Shown one piece after another: positions 15,445-23,133 of a DNA stretch of 64,000 nt; the stretch's first letter is position 1; each line of letters starts with the position of its first letter. The position numbers and the translations under genes are program-made. The notes beneath the pieces were generated by a model that worked only from the letters and a program-made list of their open reading frames with translations, searched no databases and was not told the origin of the DNA. This DNA is from Comamonadaceae bacterium PBBC2 (GTDB taxonomy: Bacteria > Pseudomonadota > Gammaproteobacteria > Burkholderiales > Burkholderiaceae_C): positions 1 to 64,000 of the forward strand of contig NKIO01000012.1 in assembly GCA_002255935.1 (NCBI GenBank), read 5' to 3'.

Positions 15445-16509
15445 TTAGATGGCCCATCCCATGCTTTTGCTCAGTCGCCATGCCAGGCCAGCCCCTGCCC
15501 AAATGCTGACGAGCGTCAAGCATGCGGTCACAGCAAAAATGGCGCCGCCGGTCATGCCAGCGCCCACGGTGCAACCACCGGCCAAGACGGCGCCAAAGCC
15601 CATCAAGATGGCCCCCGTCAGGTAGTGGCCCAATTTGTTCTCGGTTTTGAAGCCTTCCAGTTTGAACTCGCGGCCGATCAAGGCGCCGATCAAGGAGCCT
15701 AAGAAGGTGCCGGGCAAGACGCCGGTGTCAAAGCCCCAGCTGGCGGCATTGGCCGTGGACAGCACACGCATCAGCCATTCGGCTGAAGGACTGCTGAAGC
15801 TCAGGCTTTGCACGGCCACCGGCTCAAACGAGGTGGATGCGATGGCCTGGGTCAAGCCCCAGCCCATCGCGATGGTGCTGCCCACCAAGACGGCCCCCAG
15901 ACCCAATGCCCACCGGCCTGCGTGATGGCGCACAAAGAAAGCCAGGCCGATCAGCAAGACCAAGGCAGACAGGACCAAGCCGCCGGCAGGGCCCAAGCCG
16001 GTGACCTGCAGCAAATCACGCGAGGGGCCGCCATCGACAGGCCACAGTTGGGTTACTTGCAATTTCAAAGGTGCCAGCCAGCCGCCCACGGTGGCTTGCA
16101 CCGTCACGGCAAAAACCAAGCCAGACAGCAGAGCCCGCAAATTGCCGTTGGCCGACAGCACCAGCAATCGGCTGGCACAGCCACGCGTCAAGATCATGCC
16201 CGCACCAAAGCACAAGCCGCCCAGCACGGCGCCTGAAATGCTGCCCGGTTGCGCCATGAAGCGAGAGACCGAAGGTTTGAGCCAGCCCATGCTGACCAGC
16301 AGCTGCACACTGAACAAGCAAGCGCCAAAAGCCAACAACCAGACACTCAAACGCTCACCGGCCTGACCTTCGCAGCACTCCAGCACGGCTGCCCGCGCAC
16401 AAAAGCGAGTGCGTTGCGCGGCAAAGCCAAAGACCAAGCCGATGAGCGCCCCACCGGCTGCCAGGACGTTGGCATCACCCCAGGTTTCCAACAGGCTTGC
16501 AAGATTCAC
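15445..16509 (-). CDS. YeeE/YedE family sulfur-compound transporter, copy 2
   Basis: This 354-residue paralogue of the next gene has the same layout: GGALIGLVFGFAAQRTRFC near the start, LTRGCASRLL in the middle and GGCTVGAGMTGGA near the end, with about nine membrane segments. I start it at the GTG at 16509, since GGAG lies 6 bases before; the TTG at 16521 is in that ribosome site. It is divergent from the SoxS-like gene. Two tandem copies suggest two substrates, or a pair acting together, in sulfur uptake or exchange. Confidence 0.87.
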   Translation of the reverse strand: MNLASLLETWGDANVLAAGGALIGLVFGFAAQRTRFCARAAVLECCEGQAGERLSVWLLAFGACLFSVQLLVSMGWLKPSVSRFMAQPGSISGAVLGGLCFGAGMILTRGCASRLLVLSANGNLRALLSGLVFAVTVQATVGGWLAPLKLQVTQLWPVDGGPSRDLLQVTGLGPAGGLVLSALVLLIGLAFFVRHHAGRWALGLGAVLVGSTIAMGWGLTQAIASTSFEPVAVQSLSFSSPSAEWLMRVLSTANAASWGFDTGVLPGTFLGSLIGALIGREFKLEGFKTENKLGHYLTGAILMGFGAVLAGGCTVGAGMTGGAIFAVTACLTLVSIWAGAGLAWRLSKSMGWAI

Positions 16510-16605
16510 AGTGATCTCCAATAATTCGATATTTGCTTATATGTTTGCCGCCGTACACGTGTTCGCGGCAAAAGGTGTATTTTCCAAGGTTTTGACCTTC
16601 TTTTC

Positions 16606-17094
16606 ATGATTGACCACGCTTTCAATGCTGCCTTCCAGCGGCGACACTGGCTGAGCTTGGCCTGTGCCCTGGCTGCGGGAGGGGCTTGGGGGCAAGCGGC
16701 AGGCCCTGCCGCAGGACTGCCAGCACCGCAATCCCTGCAAGATGAATTGGCCAAGGCCTTGCGCCAAAAAGAGCCTTTGATCGTGATGGTCAGTCTCGAT
16801 GGCTGTCCGTTTTGCCGCAGTGCCCGCCAAAGCCATTTGGTGCCCATGCACAAGGCCGGCACGCCCATTGTTCAACTGGACATGCGCAGTGCGCAGACCT
16901 TGCTGGATTTCAAAGGGCAAAGCACCACACACGACCAATTGATCAAGCAGTGGCGCATCTCGATTGCACCGACGCTCTTGTTTTTCGGGCCCGGCGGCAA
17001 AGAGGTGGCTGAGCGCATGGAAGGGGGGTACCTGCCTGATTTTTATGGTCCCTACTTGGATGAGCGCTTGGTCAAAGCCAGGCAAGGCTTGTGA
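16606..17094 (+). CDS. Periplasmic thioredoxin-fold protein, SoxS-like
   Basis: The 162-residue precursor has an N-terminal signal (QRRHWLSLACALAAGGAWGQA) and a thioredoxin fold with the active motif DGCPFCRSA (Cys67, Cys70), then IAPTLLFFGPGG with the cis-Pro loop. SoxS and SoxW are exported thioredoxins that keep SoxY's carrier Cys active or reduce disulfides. Length and the CPFC motif favour SoxS. It starts the run of small cytochrome and sox genes. Confidence 0.78.
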   Translation: MIDHAFNAAFQRRHWLSLACALAAGGAWGQAAGPAAGLPAPQSLQDELAKALRQKEPLIVMVSLDGCPFCRSARQSHLVPMHKAGTPIVQLDMRSAQTLLDFKGQSTTHDQLIKQWRISIAPTLLFFGPGGKEVAERMEGGYLPDFYGPYLDERLVKARQGL

Positions 17095-17222
17095 CCCTGA
17101 ACGGCGCCAAGCGCCGCATGTATCGGTGAAACCCCTGATCGAAGTGTGCTGCGCCGGTGCCGTGGGTTGCCGTGTTTTGCGTTAAATTAGCGCCCATTGA
17201 TATACACACAAAAGGAATGGAC

Positions 17223-17531
17223 ATGAAACGCTTTTCTGCTGCCTTGACGCTCTTGGCTTTGTTGGCTACTCCGGCTTTTGCCAATTTGGATTTGGCCAAG
17301 AAAAACGCGTGCATGGCGTGCCATGCCGTGGATAAAAAAGTGGTGGGCCCTGCTTATCAAGAAGTGGCCAAGAAATATGCAGGCCAAAAAGATGCGACAG
17401 CGGCCTTGGCCAAAAGCATCAAAGCCGGTGGTGCTGGCAAATGGGGCCCTGTGCCCATGCCTGCCCAAGCGGCTTTGAGCGATGCCGACGCCAGCACATT
17501 GGCTGCCTGGATTTTGGCCGGCGCCAAGTGA
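17223..17531 (+). CDS. Class I monoheme cytochrome c, similar to the SoxD C-terminal domain
   Basis: The 102-residue precursor has a signal peptide (first 20 residues) and one heme motif, CMACH (Cys30, Cys33, His34), followed by VDKKVVGPAYQEVAKKYAG and a distal KWGPVPMPAQ with the likely Met ligand. The start at 17223 is chosen because AAAGGA lies 6 bases before it; an ATG at 17217 touches that site. The protein closely resembles the C-terminal domain of SoxD in the same window, so it may be its electron acceptor or a duplicate. Confidence 0.87.
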   Translation: MKRFSAALTLLALLATPAFANLDLAKKNACMACHAVDKKVVGPAYQEVAKKYAGQKDATAALAKSIKAGGAGKWGPVPMPAQAALSDADASTLAAWILAGAK

Positions 17532-17627
17532 TGGCCTGGCGCCACTGCGATGCAGTGGGGTGTTCAATGCCGACGTCCACCGTTCATGGGGTGACCTGTG
17601 AACGGTTTTTTGTGAGGAGTTCAAATC

Positions 17628-17951
17628 ATGCTTGCACGGACCACAGGGCTTCTGAGTGTGGGGCTGGCGATGGCCGCGTTGGGCGCTCATGCGCAGCCTG
17701 CGATGTTTCATGGTGCCGATTTGAAATTGGGGCAGCAGCTCATCGATGACAACAAATGCGTGGAATGTCACGCCTCCAAAGTGCCGGGCGACGGCAGTGC
17801 TGTCTACAAACCCAAAGGCCGAATCAACACACCGGGTCTGTTGCGCGGCATGGTCGAGCAGTGCAATACCGAACTCAATTTGGGTTTTTTCCCGGAAGAG
17901 GTCACCGCGGTGGCGGCGGTCCTGAACAGGGATTACTACAAATTCAAATGA
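17628..17951 (+). CDS. Small c-type cytochrome of the sox island
   Basis: The 107-residue precursor has a signal ending near AHAQ and one motif CVECH (Cys44, Cys47, His48). After the heme site come NTPGLLRGMVEQCNTELN and a hydrophobic stretch with FFPEEVTAVAAVLN, similar to single-heme cytochromes found next to sox or dehydrogenase genes. The distal ligand is uncertain. It follows the previous cytochrome by 96 bases and may be co-transcribed with it. Confidence 0.78.
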   Translation: MLARTTGLLSVGLAMAALGAHAQPAMFHGADLKLGQQLIDDNKCVECHASKVPGDGSAVYKPKGRINTPGLLRGMVEQCNTELNLGFFPEEVTAVAAVLNRDYYKFK

Positions 17952-18031
17952 GCCTTTGGGTAGCCCATCAGGGTTTGTCCTGATCGGGGGAGAGGCTGCG
18001 TGGCCATGCGCATTCAAAACCTTGATTTCGG

Positions 18032-18041
18032 TAATATATTA
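18032..18041. promoter_or_regulatory. TAATATATTA palindrome upstream of soxC
   Basis: The 260-base gap between the cytochrome and soxC contains this perfect 10-base palindrome about 170 bases before soxC, with GGATACTTATGTGATG just after. AT-rich palindromes of this sort are bound by some BigR/SoxR-type ArsR regulators. It could equally hold a -10 element. Confidence 0.35.
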
Positions 18042-18126
18042 GTGGATACTTATGTGATGTGACGATGGTGTTTTCGTGCCTAACGGGCGGCTTCAAGAGG
18101 CGCCCAAGTGAAGTGACTGGCGGCAA

Positions 18127-18140
18127 TTGATTTGGATCAA
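18127..18140. promoter_or_regulatory. Fnr/Anr-type box upstream of soxC
   Basis: TTGATTTGGATCAA is a perfect TTGAT-N4-ATCAA site, identical to that at 11003. Its centre is 78 bases before the soxC start. A CATCAT near 18163-18168 is at the right distance for a -10 with the box near -41.5, the classical activating position. The rest of the 17952-18211 gap shows no gene. Confidence 0.65.
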
Positions 18141-18211
18141 TCGAAAAGTGCAGGGCCCAGAACATCATCGCGCACTTGGATGTGAATCCACCATACCAAT
18201 GAGGAGCTTGT

Positions 18212-19576
18212 GTGAACAACAACAGCATCAACTCGGCAAGGGTGCAAAAGGCACCCGAGAGTTTCTTGACGCCAAGCGGCATCCAGGAAGTTTTTGCCGA
18301 AGGGAAAAAAGGCCGCCGTGATTTCATTCGCAGCGCGTTTGCAGCAGCCGCTGCTGGCGCAGCTGCCCCCATGGCCCTTGCTCAGGGCAACCCAGTGCCC
18401 ACCGAGGGCGGCGACCCCCACATCTTGAACCTGCCTGAACACGCCACCAGTCTGGGGCAGGGCGTGGCGGTGGAGGGCTATGGCAAGCCTTCCAAATTCG
18501 AATCGAACTTGCAGCGCCGTCAAAGCCCTGGCTTAACGCAAACCAACCAAGCATCGGTGTCATTTGCGCCTTTGCAGTCACTGTTCGGGATCGTCACCCC
18601 CAGTGGCCTGCACTTCGAGCGCCACCACCAAGGCTGGTGGGACATCGACCCGTCCAAGCACCGCTTCATGATCAACGGCATGGTCAAGCAAAACATGGTG
18701 TTCACCATGGACGAAATCATGCGTTTGCCATCGGTGTCGCGTTTTCACTTCATCGAGTGCGGTGCCAACACCGCGGTCGATTGGGGCAATGTGGCGGTGC
18801 CCACGGTGCAATACACCCACGGCATGATTTCCTGCAGCGAGTTCACGGGCGTGCCTTTGATCACACTGCTCGAACTGGCGGGCGCTGACCTGAAGAACGG
18901 CAAGTTTGTGTTGGCCGAAGGCGGTGACGGCTCGTCCATGACGCGCACCATTCCGATGAGCCTGATCACCTCCGGTGAGGTGCTGGTGGCCTATGGCCAA
19001 AACGGCGAAATGCTGCGTCCAGAGAACGGTTATCCCCTGCGTTTGATCGTGCCAGGTGTGCAAGGTGTGAGTTGGGTCAAGTACCTGCGCCGCATTGAAG
19101 TGGGTGACAAGCCCTATGCGGCCAAGGACGAAGCCATCCATTACATGGATTTGCAACCCGGTGGTTTGCACCGTCAGTACACCAACATCCAGGAAGTCAA
19201 GAGCGTGGTGACCACCCCCTCGGGCGGTCAGGTCTTGCTGGACAAAGGTTTTTACAACATCACCGGTCTGGCCTGGTCGGGCAAAGGCAAGATCCAGCGG
19301 GTGGATGTGTCGGTTGACGGTGGCCGCAACTGGCGCCAGGCCCGCTTGGAAACACCGGTGCTGTCCAAAGCGCTGACGCGCTTCAACCTCGATTGGGTCT
19401 GGGACGGCAAGCCCGCCATCATCCAAAGCCGCGCACAGGACGAAACAGGCCATGTGCAGCCGACCTATCAGCAATTGCGCGGCGTGCGTGGCACGCGTTC
19501 GATCTATCACAACAACGCCATTCAGTCGTGGCTGGTGCAGGAAAACGGTGAGGTGAAAAATGTCCAGGTTTCGTGA
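18212..19576 (+). CDS. soxC: Sulfane dehydrogenase SoxC (molybdopterin subunit)
   Basis: The 454-residue protein belongs to the sulfite oxidase family. An N-terminal segment holds the twin-arginine signal KKGRRDFIRSAF (Arg35-36) and is unusually long before it. The molybdopterin domain has the Cys ligand in FHFIECGANTAVDW near residue 184, and a C-terminal Mo-co dimerisation domain follows (IQRVDVSVDGGRNW). SoxC with SoxD removes the sulfane sulfur from SoxY in thiosulfate oxidation. It starts at a GTG preceded by GAGGAGC. Its last 17 bases overlap soxD. Confidence 0.94.
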   Translation: MNNNSINSARVQKAPESFLTPSGIQEVFAEGKKGRRDFIRSAFAAAAAGAAAPMALAQGNPVPTEGGDPHILNLPEHATSLGQGVAVEGYGKPSKFESNLQRRQSPGLTQTNQASVSFAPLQSLFGIVTPSGLHFERHHQGWWDIDPSKHRFMINGMVKQNMVFTMDEIMRLPSVSRFHFIECGANTAVDWGNVAVPTVQYTHGMISCSEFTGVPLITLLELAGADLKNGKFVLAEGGDGSSMTRTIPMSLITSGEVLVAYGQNGEMLRPENGYPLRLIVPGVQGVSWVKYLRRIEVGDKPYAAKDEAIHYMDLQPGGLHRQYTNIQEVKSVVTTPSGGQVLLDKGFYNITGLAWSGKGKIQRVDVSVDGGRNWRQARLETPVLSKALTRFNLDWVWDGKPAIIQSRAQDETGHVQPTYQQLRGVRGTRSIYHNNAIQSWLVQENGEVKNVQVS

Positions 19577-20636
19577 TGCCGTTTTGACGGTCGCCTTGCT
19601 GGCGGTCGCGGGCATGGCTGCAGCGCAGTCGCCCAAATACCCTGGGGTGGGTCGCGCAGCAACCCCGAAGGAAGTCGCCAAGTGGGACATCGATGTCCGT
19701 CCGGACTTCAAAGGTCTGCCCGCAGGTTCGGGCTCTGTGGCCAAGGGCCAAGACGTGTGGGAAGGCAAGTGCGCGCACTGCCACGGTGTGTTCGGTGAAT
19801 CCGGCGAGGTGTTCAGCCCCTTGATTGGCGGCACCACCGCCGAAGACGTCAAGACCGGTCGCGTGGCCAACTTGAACCGTGCCGACTACCCGGGCCGCAC
19901 CACCCTCATGAAGGTGGCCACGGTCTCCACTTTGTGGGACTACATCAACCGCGCCATGCCTTGGACCGCCCCCAAGTCTTTGTCGACGGAAGAGGTCTAC
20001 GCTGTGACAGCGTTCTTGTTGAACCTGGCCAATGTGGTGCCCGATGACTTTGTGTTGTCAGACAAAAACATCGCCGACGTGCAAAACCGCATGCCCAACC
20101 GCAACGGCATGACGACGAAACATGCCATGTGGCCAGGCCAGGAGTTCGGTGGCGTTAAGAAGCCCGACACCGACAACAAGCTGTGCATGAAAGACTGCAC
20201 GCCCGAGCCCAAACTGGCGTCCTTCTTGCCTGACTTTGCCCGCAATGCGCACGGCAATCTGGCCGAACAAAACCGCTTGGTGGGTCAACAGCATGGCGTG
20301 GACACCTCTCGGCCCGAACCCAAAGCCGGCATGCCTGTGGCGGCTGCGCCTGCAGCGCCAGCACCGGCCAAGCCTGACAACGCAGAGGCCAAGGCCGCCA
20401 TCGCCTTGCTCAACAAATACAGCTGCACCGCATGCCATGGCGTGGATAAAAAAGTGGTTGGCCCTGGCTTCAACGAGGTGGCTAAAAAGCACGCCGGCAA
20501 GGTCGATTACTTGACTGGCAAAATCAAGGCTGGTGGCTCTGGTGTGTGGGGCCCCATTCCCATGCCCCCACAAACGCTGCCTGATGCAGACGCCAAGAAA
20601 ATAGCCGAATGGATTTCAAAGGGGGCCAGTAAGTGA
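19560..20636 (+). CDS. soxD: SoxD, diheme cytochrome subunit of sulfane dehydrogenase
   Basis: The 358-residue protein has a signal ending near GMAAAQS and two heme sites, CAHCH near residue 71 in an unusual N-terminal domain and CTACH near 289 in a class I domain. A Pro/Ala-rich linker near 250-280 separates them. It takes electrons from SoxC and passes them on. The final domain is nearly the same as the small cytochrome at 17223. It overlaps soxC by 17 bases, so the two are translated together. Confidence 0.93.
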   Translation: MSRFRDAVLTVALLAVAGMAAAQSPKYPGVGRAATPKEVAKWDIDVRPDFKGLPAGSGSVAKGQDVWEGKCAHCHGVFGESGEVFSPLIGGTTAEDVKTGRVANLNRADYPGRTTLMKVATVSTLWDYINRAMPWTAPKSLSTEEVYAVTAFLLNLANVVPDDFVLSDKNIADVQNRMPNRNGMTTKHAMWPGQEFGGVKKPDTDNKLCMKDCTPEPKLASFLPDFARNAHGNLAEQNRLVGQQHGVDTSRPEPKAGMPVAAAPAAPAPAKPDNAEAKAAIALLNKYSCTACHGVDKKVVGPGFNEVAKKHAGKVDYLTGKIKAGGSGVWGPIPMPPQTLPDADAKKIAEWISKGASK

Positions 20637-20704
20637 TACGGGGTATCCCCGTTGCACCGCTGCACCTGTTTCAATAGCATCATTCAACCTCAAGGAGATA
20701 CCCG

Positions 20705-21160
20705 ATGCAAACCCGTCGCGAGACACTCAAGCAAAGCGCTGTCGTGGCAGGCCTGTTGGCCTCCGCTGGCTTCCCTCAGTTTGCGCAAGCTGCCTTCAAC
20801 AAAGCGGCCTTTGATGCCAAATCGGTGCCAGACGCGGTCAAAGCCGCGGGTGGAGCCACCCTGGCCGAAAGCAAAGATGTGGCCATCACTGGTCCTGACA
20901 TCGCCGAAAACGGTGCCGTGGTCCCCTTGGGCGTCAGCACCACATTGGCAGGCGTCAAGCAACTGTTGATCTTGGTGGAAAAAAACCCCGCCACCTTGGT
21001 GGCCCAGTTCCACATGAACGACAGCATCGAAGCGAATTTTTCGACACGCGCCAAGATGGGCCAATCGTCGGACGTTTACGCTGTGGCCATCATGGCCGAC
21101 GGCAAGGCTTTCTTCGCCAAGAAGGAAGTCAAGGTCACATTGGGCGGTTGCGGCGGTTGA
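20705..21160 (+). CDS. soxY: SoxY, sulfur carrier protein subunit
   Basis: The 151-residue precursor has a twin-arginine-like signal (MQTRRETLKQSAVVAGLLASAG) and ends in GGCGG, the hallmark of SoxY. Cys149 in this swinging arm carries the thiosulfate or sulfur adduct through the Sox cycle. It is preceded by AAGGAGAT and followed 49 bases later by soxZ, its partner. Confidence 0.96.
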   Translation: MQTRRETLKQSAVVAGLLASAGFPQFAQAAFNKAAFDAKSVPDAVKAAGGATLAESKDVAITGPDIAENGAVVPLGVSTTLAGVKQLLILVEKNPATLVAQFHMNDSIEANFSTRAKMGQSSDVYAVAIMADGKAFFAKKEVKVTLGGCGG

Positions 21161-21209
21161 TCCCCCACTGACCTGTTCCCCACATCACTGAAAAAAATTG
21201 GAGTAAAAA

Positions 21210-21521
21210 ATGGCAGATCCCATGCGCATTCGTGCCCAAGCTTCGGGCGACAAAGCCACCGTCCGTGTTCTCATGAGCCACGAGATGGAATCCGGTCAGC
21301 GCAAAGACGCCGCTGGCAAACTGGTGCCTGCTTGGTTCATCCAAGAAGTCACCGCCACTTTGAACGGCAAACAAGTGCTGTCGGCAGAGTGGGGCCCTGC
21401 GGTGTCCAAGAACCCCTTCATGCAATTTGCCATCAAGGGTGCCAAGGCCGGCGACAAAGTCGCGGTGACTTGGAAAGACAACAAAGGCGATACCCGCACA
21501 GACGAAGCCACCGTATCTTGA
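21210..21521 (+). CDS. soxZ: SoxZ, partner of SoxY
   Basis: The 103-residue protein matches SoxZ in length and pattern: MADPMRIRAQ at the start, SHEMESGQRKD in the middle, then a second beta-rich stretch ending DEATVS. It lacks a signal and is carried out of the cell by complexing with the Tat-exported SoxY. It is followed by a terminator-like hairpin. Confidence 0.95.
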   Translation: MADPMRIRAQASGDKATVRVLMSHEMESGQRKDAAGKLVPAWFIQEVTATLNGKQVLSAEWGPAVSKNPFMQFAIKGAKAGDKVAVTWKDNKGDTRTDEATVS

Positions 21522-21537
21522 TACGCTGAGTTTGTCC

Positions 21538-21569
21538 AAAAGGGTGAAGGGCGTTCTTCACCCTTTTTT
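21538..21569 (+). terminator. Terminator or attenuator between soxZ and soxA
   Basis: AAAGGGTGAAG pairs with CTTCACCCTTT around GGCGTT and is followed by a T-run. It is 17 bases after soxZ and 29 before soxA. It would lower transcription of soxAXB relative to soxCDYZ unless soxA has its own promoter. Confidence 0.8.
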
Positions 21570-21597
21570 GTTCCCCCAACTCGATGAGAGGTGCCGC

Positions 21598-22401
21598 ATG
21601 AAATACGCGACCACATGGACGCTGGCCACTGTTTTGGCCCTGTCCGTCTTCCCCGTCATGGCGCAAAAAACCGCCAGCCAAGGCATTGATGAATACCGTG
21701 CCATGTTGCAAGACGGCAATCCTTCTGAACTGTTTGAAGCCAAAGGCGAAGACCTGTGGAAGCAAAAACGCGGACCCAAGAACGCCACGCTTGAAATGTG
21801 TGATCTGGGCAAAGGCCCCGGCGTGGTCAAGGGCGTGTTCGTGGAATTGCCCCGTTACTTTGCAGACACGCAACGCATCCAGGATTTGGAAACCCGCTTG
21901 GTCACGTGCATGGAAACCTTGCAAGGCTTCAATGCGGCCGAGATTTACAAGACACCTTTTGGCCGAGGCGAGCAAAACAATGTGACCGCACTGGCCACCT
22001 GGATCGCTTCCGAGTCCAAAGGCATGCGCTTCAATTTGTCGCAAGCGCATCCGCAAGAAAAGACTTTCTATGAAGTGGGCAAGCGCCTGTTTTTCCAGCG
22101 CGGGGGACCGCACGATTTTTCTTGCGCTTCATGCCACGGTGAAGAAGGCAAGCGCATCCGTTTGCAAGACCTGCCCATGCTGACCAAGAACCCTGGTGAC
22201 GGTGTCGGTTTTGCCGCGTGGCCAGCCTACCGCGTGTCCAACGGTCAAATGTGGGGCATGCAATTGCGTTTGAACGACTGCTACCGTCAGCAGCGTTTTC
22301 CCTATCCTGGTTTTGGCAGCGATGCCACCTTGGCTTTGGCCACCTACCTGGGCGTGAACTCCAAAGGTTCGGCCTCTGTGGCGCCTGCCATCAAGCGTTA
22401 A
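21598..22401 (+). CDS. soxA: SoxA, cytochrome subunit of the SoxAX L-cysteine S-thiosulfotransferase
   Basis: The 267-residue precursor has a signal peptide ending near VMAQ. Only one heme motif is seen, CASCH at about residue 178. The site of the first heme in diheme SoxA is replaced by lone Cys residues (EMCDLG and LVTCME), as in monoheme SoxA proteins where they form a disulfide. The active-site heme ligand Cys is in LNDCYRQQRFP. SoxAX joins thiosulfate to SoxY. The ATG at 21598 is chosen over the longer open frame as it begins the signal and has GAGAGGTG before it. Confidence 0.92.
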   Translation: MKYATTWTLATVLALSVFPVMAQKTASQGIDEYRAMLQDGNPSELFEAKGEDLWKQKRGPKNATLEMCDLGKGPGVVKGVFVELPRYFADTQRIQDLETRLVTCMETLQGFNAAEIYKTPFGRGEQNNVTALATWIASESKGMRFNLSQAHPQEKTFYEVGKRLFFQRGGPHDFSCASCHGEEGKRIRLQDLPMLTKNPGDGVGFAAWPAYRVSNGQMWGMQLRLNDCYRQQRFPYPGFGSDATLALATYLGVNSKGSASVAPAIKR

Positions 22402-22417
22402 CGTGAAGGTGATCCCC

Positions 22418-23074
22418 ATGAAAAAGAACATCCAATTGGTTTTGTCCGGCATCGCTGTGGCCTTGCTGGTGGTGGGCTGTGCTTCGGGCCCCTCGGTGGC
22501 CGAGCTCAATGAGTTGACCCGCCAAATCGTCAAAGCATCGTTTCGCGATGAAGGCATCGCCAAAGCCGATCGCTTGCTGAACACCGATGAAACCAACCGT
22601 GCTTGCAGCGAGGCCGATGCGACCGGTAAACCCCTGGACGAGAAGACCGCCAAAGCACTCGAAGAGATGAATTTCAAGGCCATCCAATGGCCTTCTGATG
22701 GCCAATTCATTGGCGACTGGAAGCAAGGCGAAGTCATCGCCCAAAGCGGTCGCGGCTTGACTTGGACAGACAAGGCGGGCGATGTGAACGGTGGCAATTG
22801 CTACAACTGCCATCAAATCAGCAAGACTGAAATTTCTTATGGCACGATCGGCCCGAGCCTCTACAACTACGGCAAGATCCGCGGCGTGACCGACCCCAAC
22901 AGCCCCGACAGCAAGCCCATTGTGGAATACACCTGGGGAAAGATCTGGAACTCCAAGGCCTACAACGCTTGCTCCAACATGCCCCGCGCAGGGCATATGG
23001 GCATCTTGACGGAAGCGCAAGTGCGCCATGTGGTCGGCTTGTTGCTCGACCCCAAGTCGCCTGTGAACCAGTGA
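22418..23074 (+). CDS. soxX: SoxX, monoheme cytochrome subunit of SoxAX
   Basis: The 218-residue protein begins with a lipoprotein-type signal whose lipobox is VVGC (Cys21), then about 100 residues before the heme motif CYNCH (Cys128, Cys131, His132). The likely Met ligand is in ACSNMPRAGHMG near the C-terminus. It is longer than typical SoxX because of the segment before the heme. The start is set at 22418, with GAAGG 8 bases upstream. It follows soxA by 16 bases and ends before a terminator. Confidence 0.9.
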   Translation: MKKNIQLVLSGIAVALLVVGCASGPSVAELNELTRQIVKASFRDEGIAKADRLLNTDETNRACSEADATGKPLDEKTAKALEEMNFKAIQWPSDGQFIGDWKQGEVIAQSGRGLTWTDKAGDVNGGNCYNCHQISKTEISYGTIGPSLYNYGKIRGVTDPNSPDSKPIVEYTWGKIWNSKAYNACSNMPRAGHMGILTEAQVRHVVGLLLDPKSPVNQ

Positions 23075-23082
23075 GATTTTGA

Positions 23083-23106
23083 AACCCGGCCAGTCCGGGT
23101 TTTTTT
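23083..23106 (+). terminator. Rho-independent terminator after soxX
   Basis: AACCCGG pairs with CCGGGTT around CCAGT and is followed by a run of T. It is only 27 bases before the soxB ATG, so soxB must use read-through or a promoter overlapping this hairpin. Confidence 0.85.
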
Positions 23107-23120
23107 GATGTCCATACATC
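23107..23120. promoter_or_regulatory. Inverted repeat directly before soxB
   Basis: GATGT-CCAT-ACATC is a perfect 5-4-5 dyad ending 13 bases before the soxB ATG. Its right half plus AG reproduces the ATACATCAG shared with the dsrE-like and YeeE upstream regions. It could be an operator of the SoxR-like regulator. Confidence 0.45.
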
Positions 23121-23133
23121 AGTGATTGCAAAT

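Noticed and set aside
17157..17222. Upstream extension of the small cytochrome
   Set aside because: The extra 22 residues precede a proper signal peptide and ignore the AAAGGA site in front of 17223.
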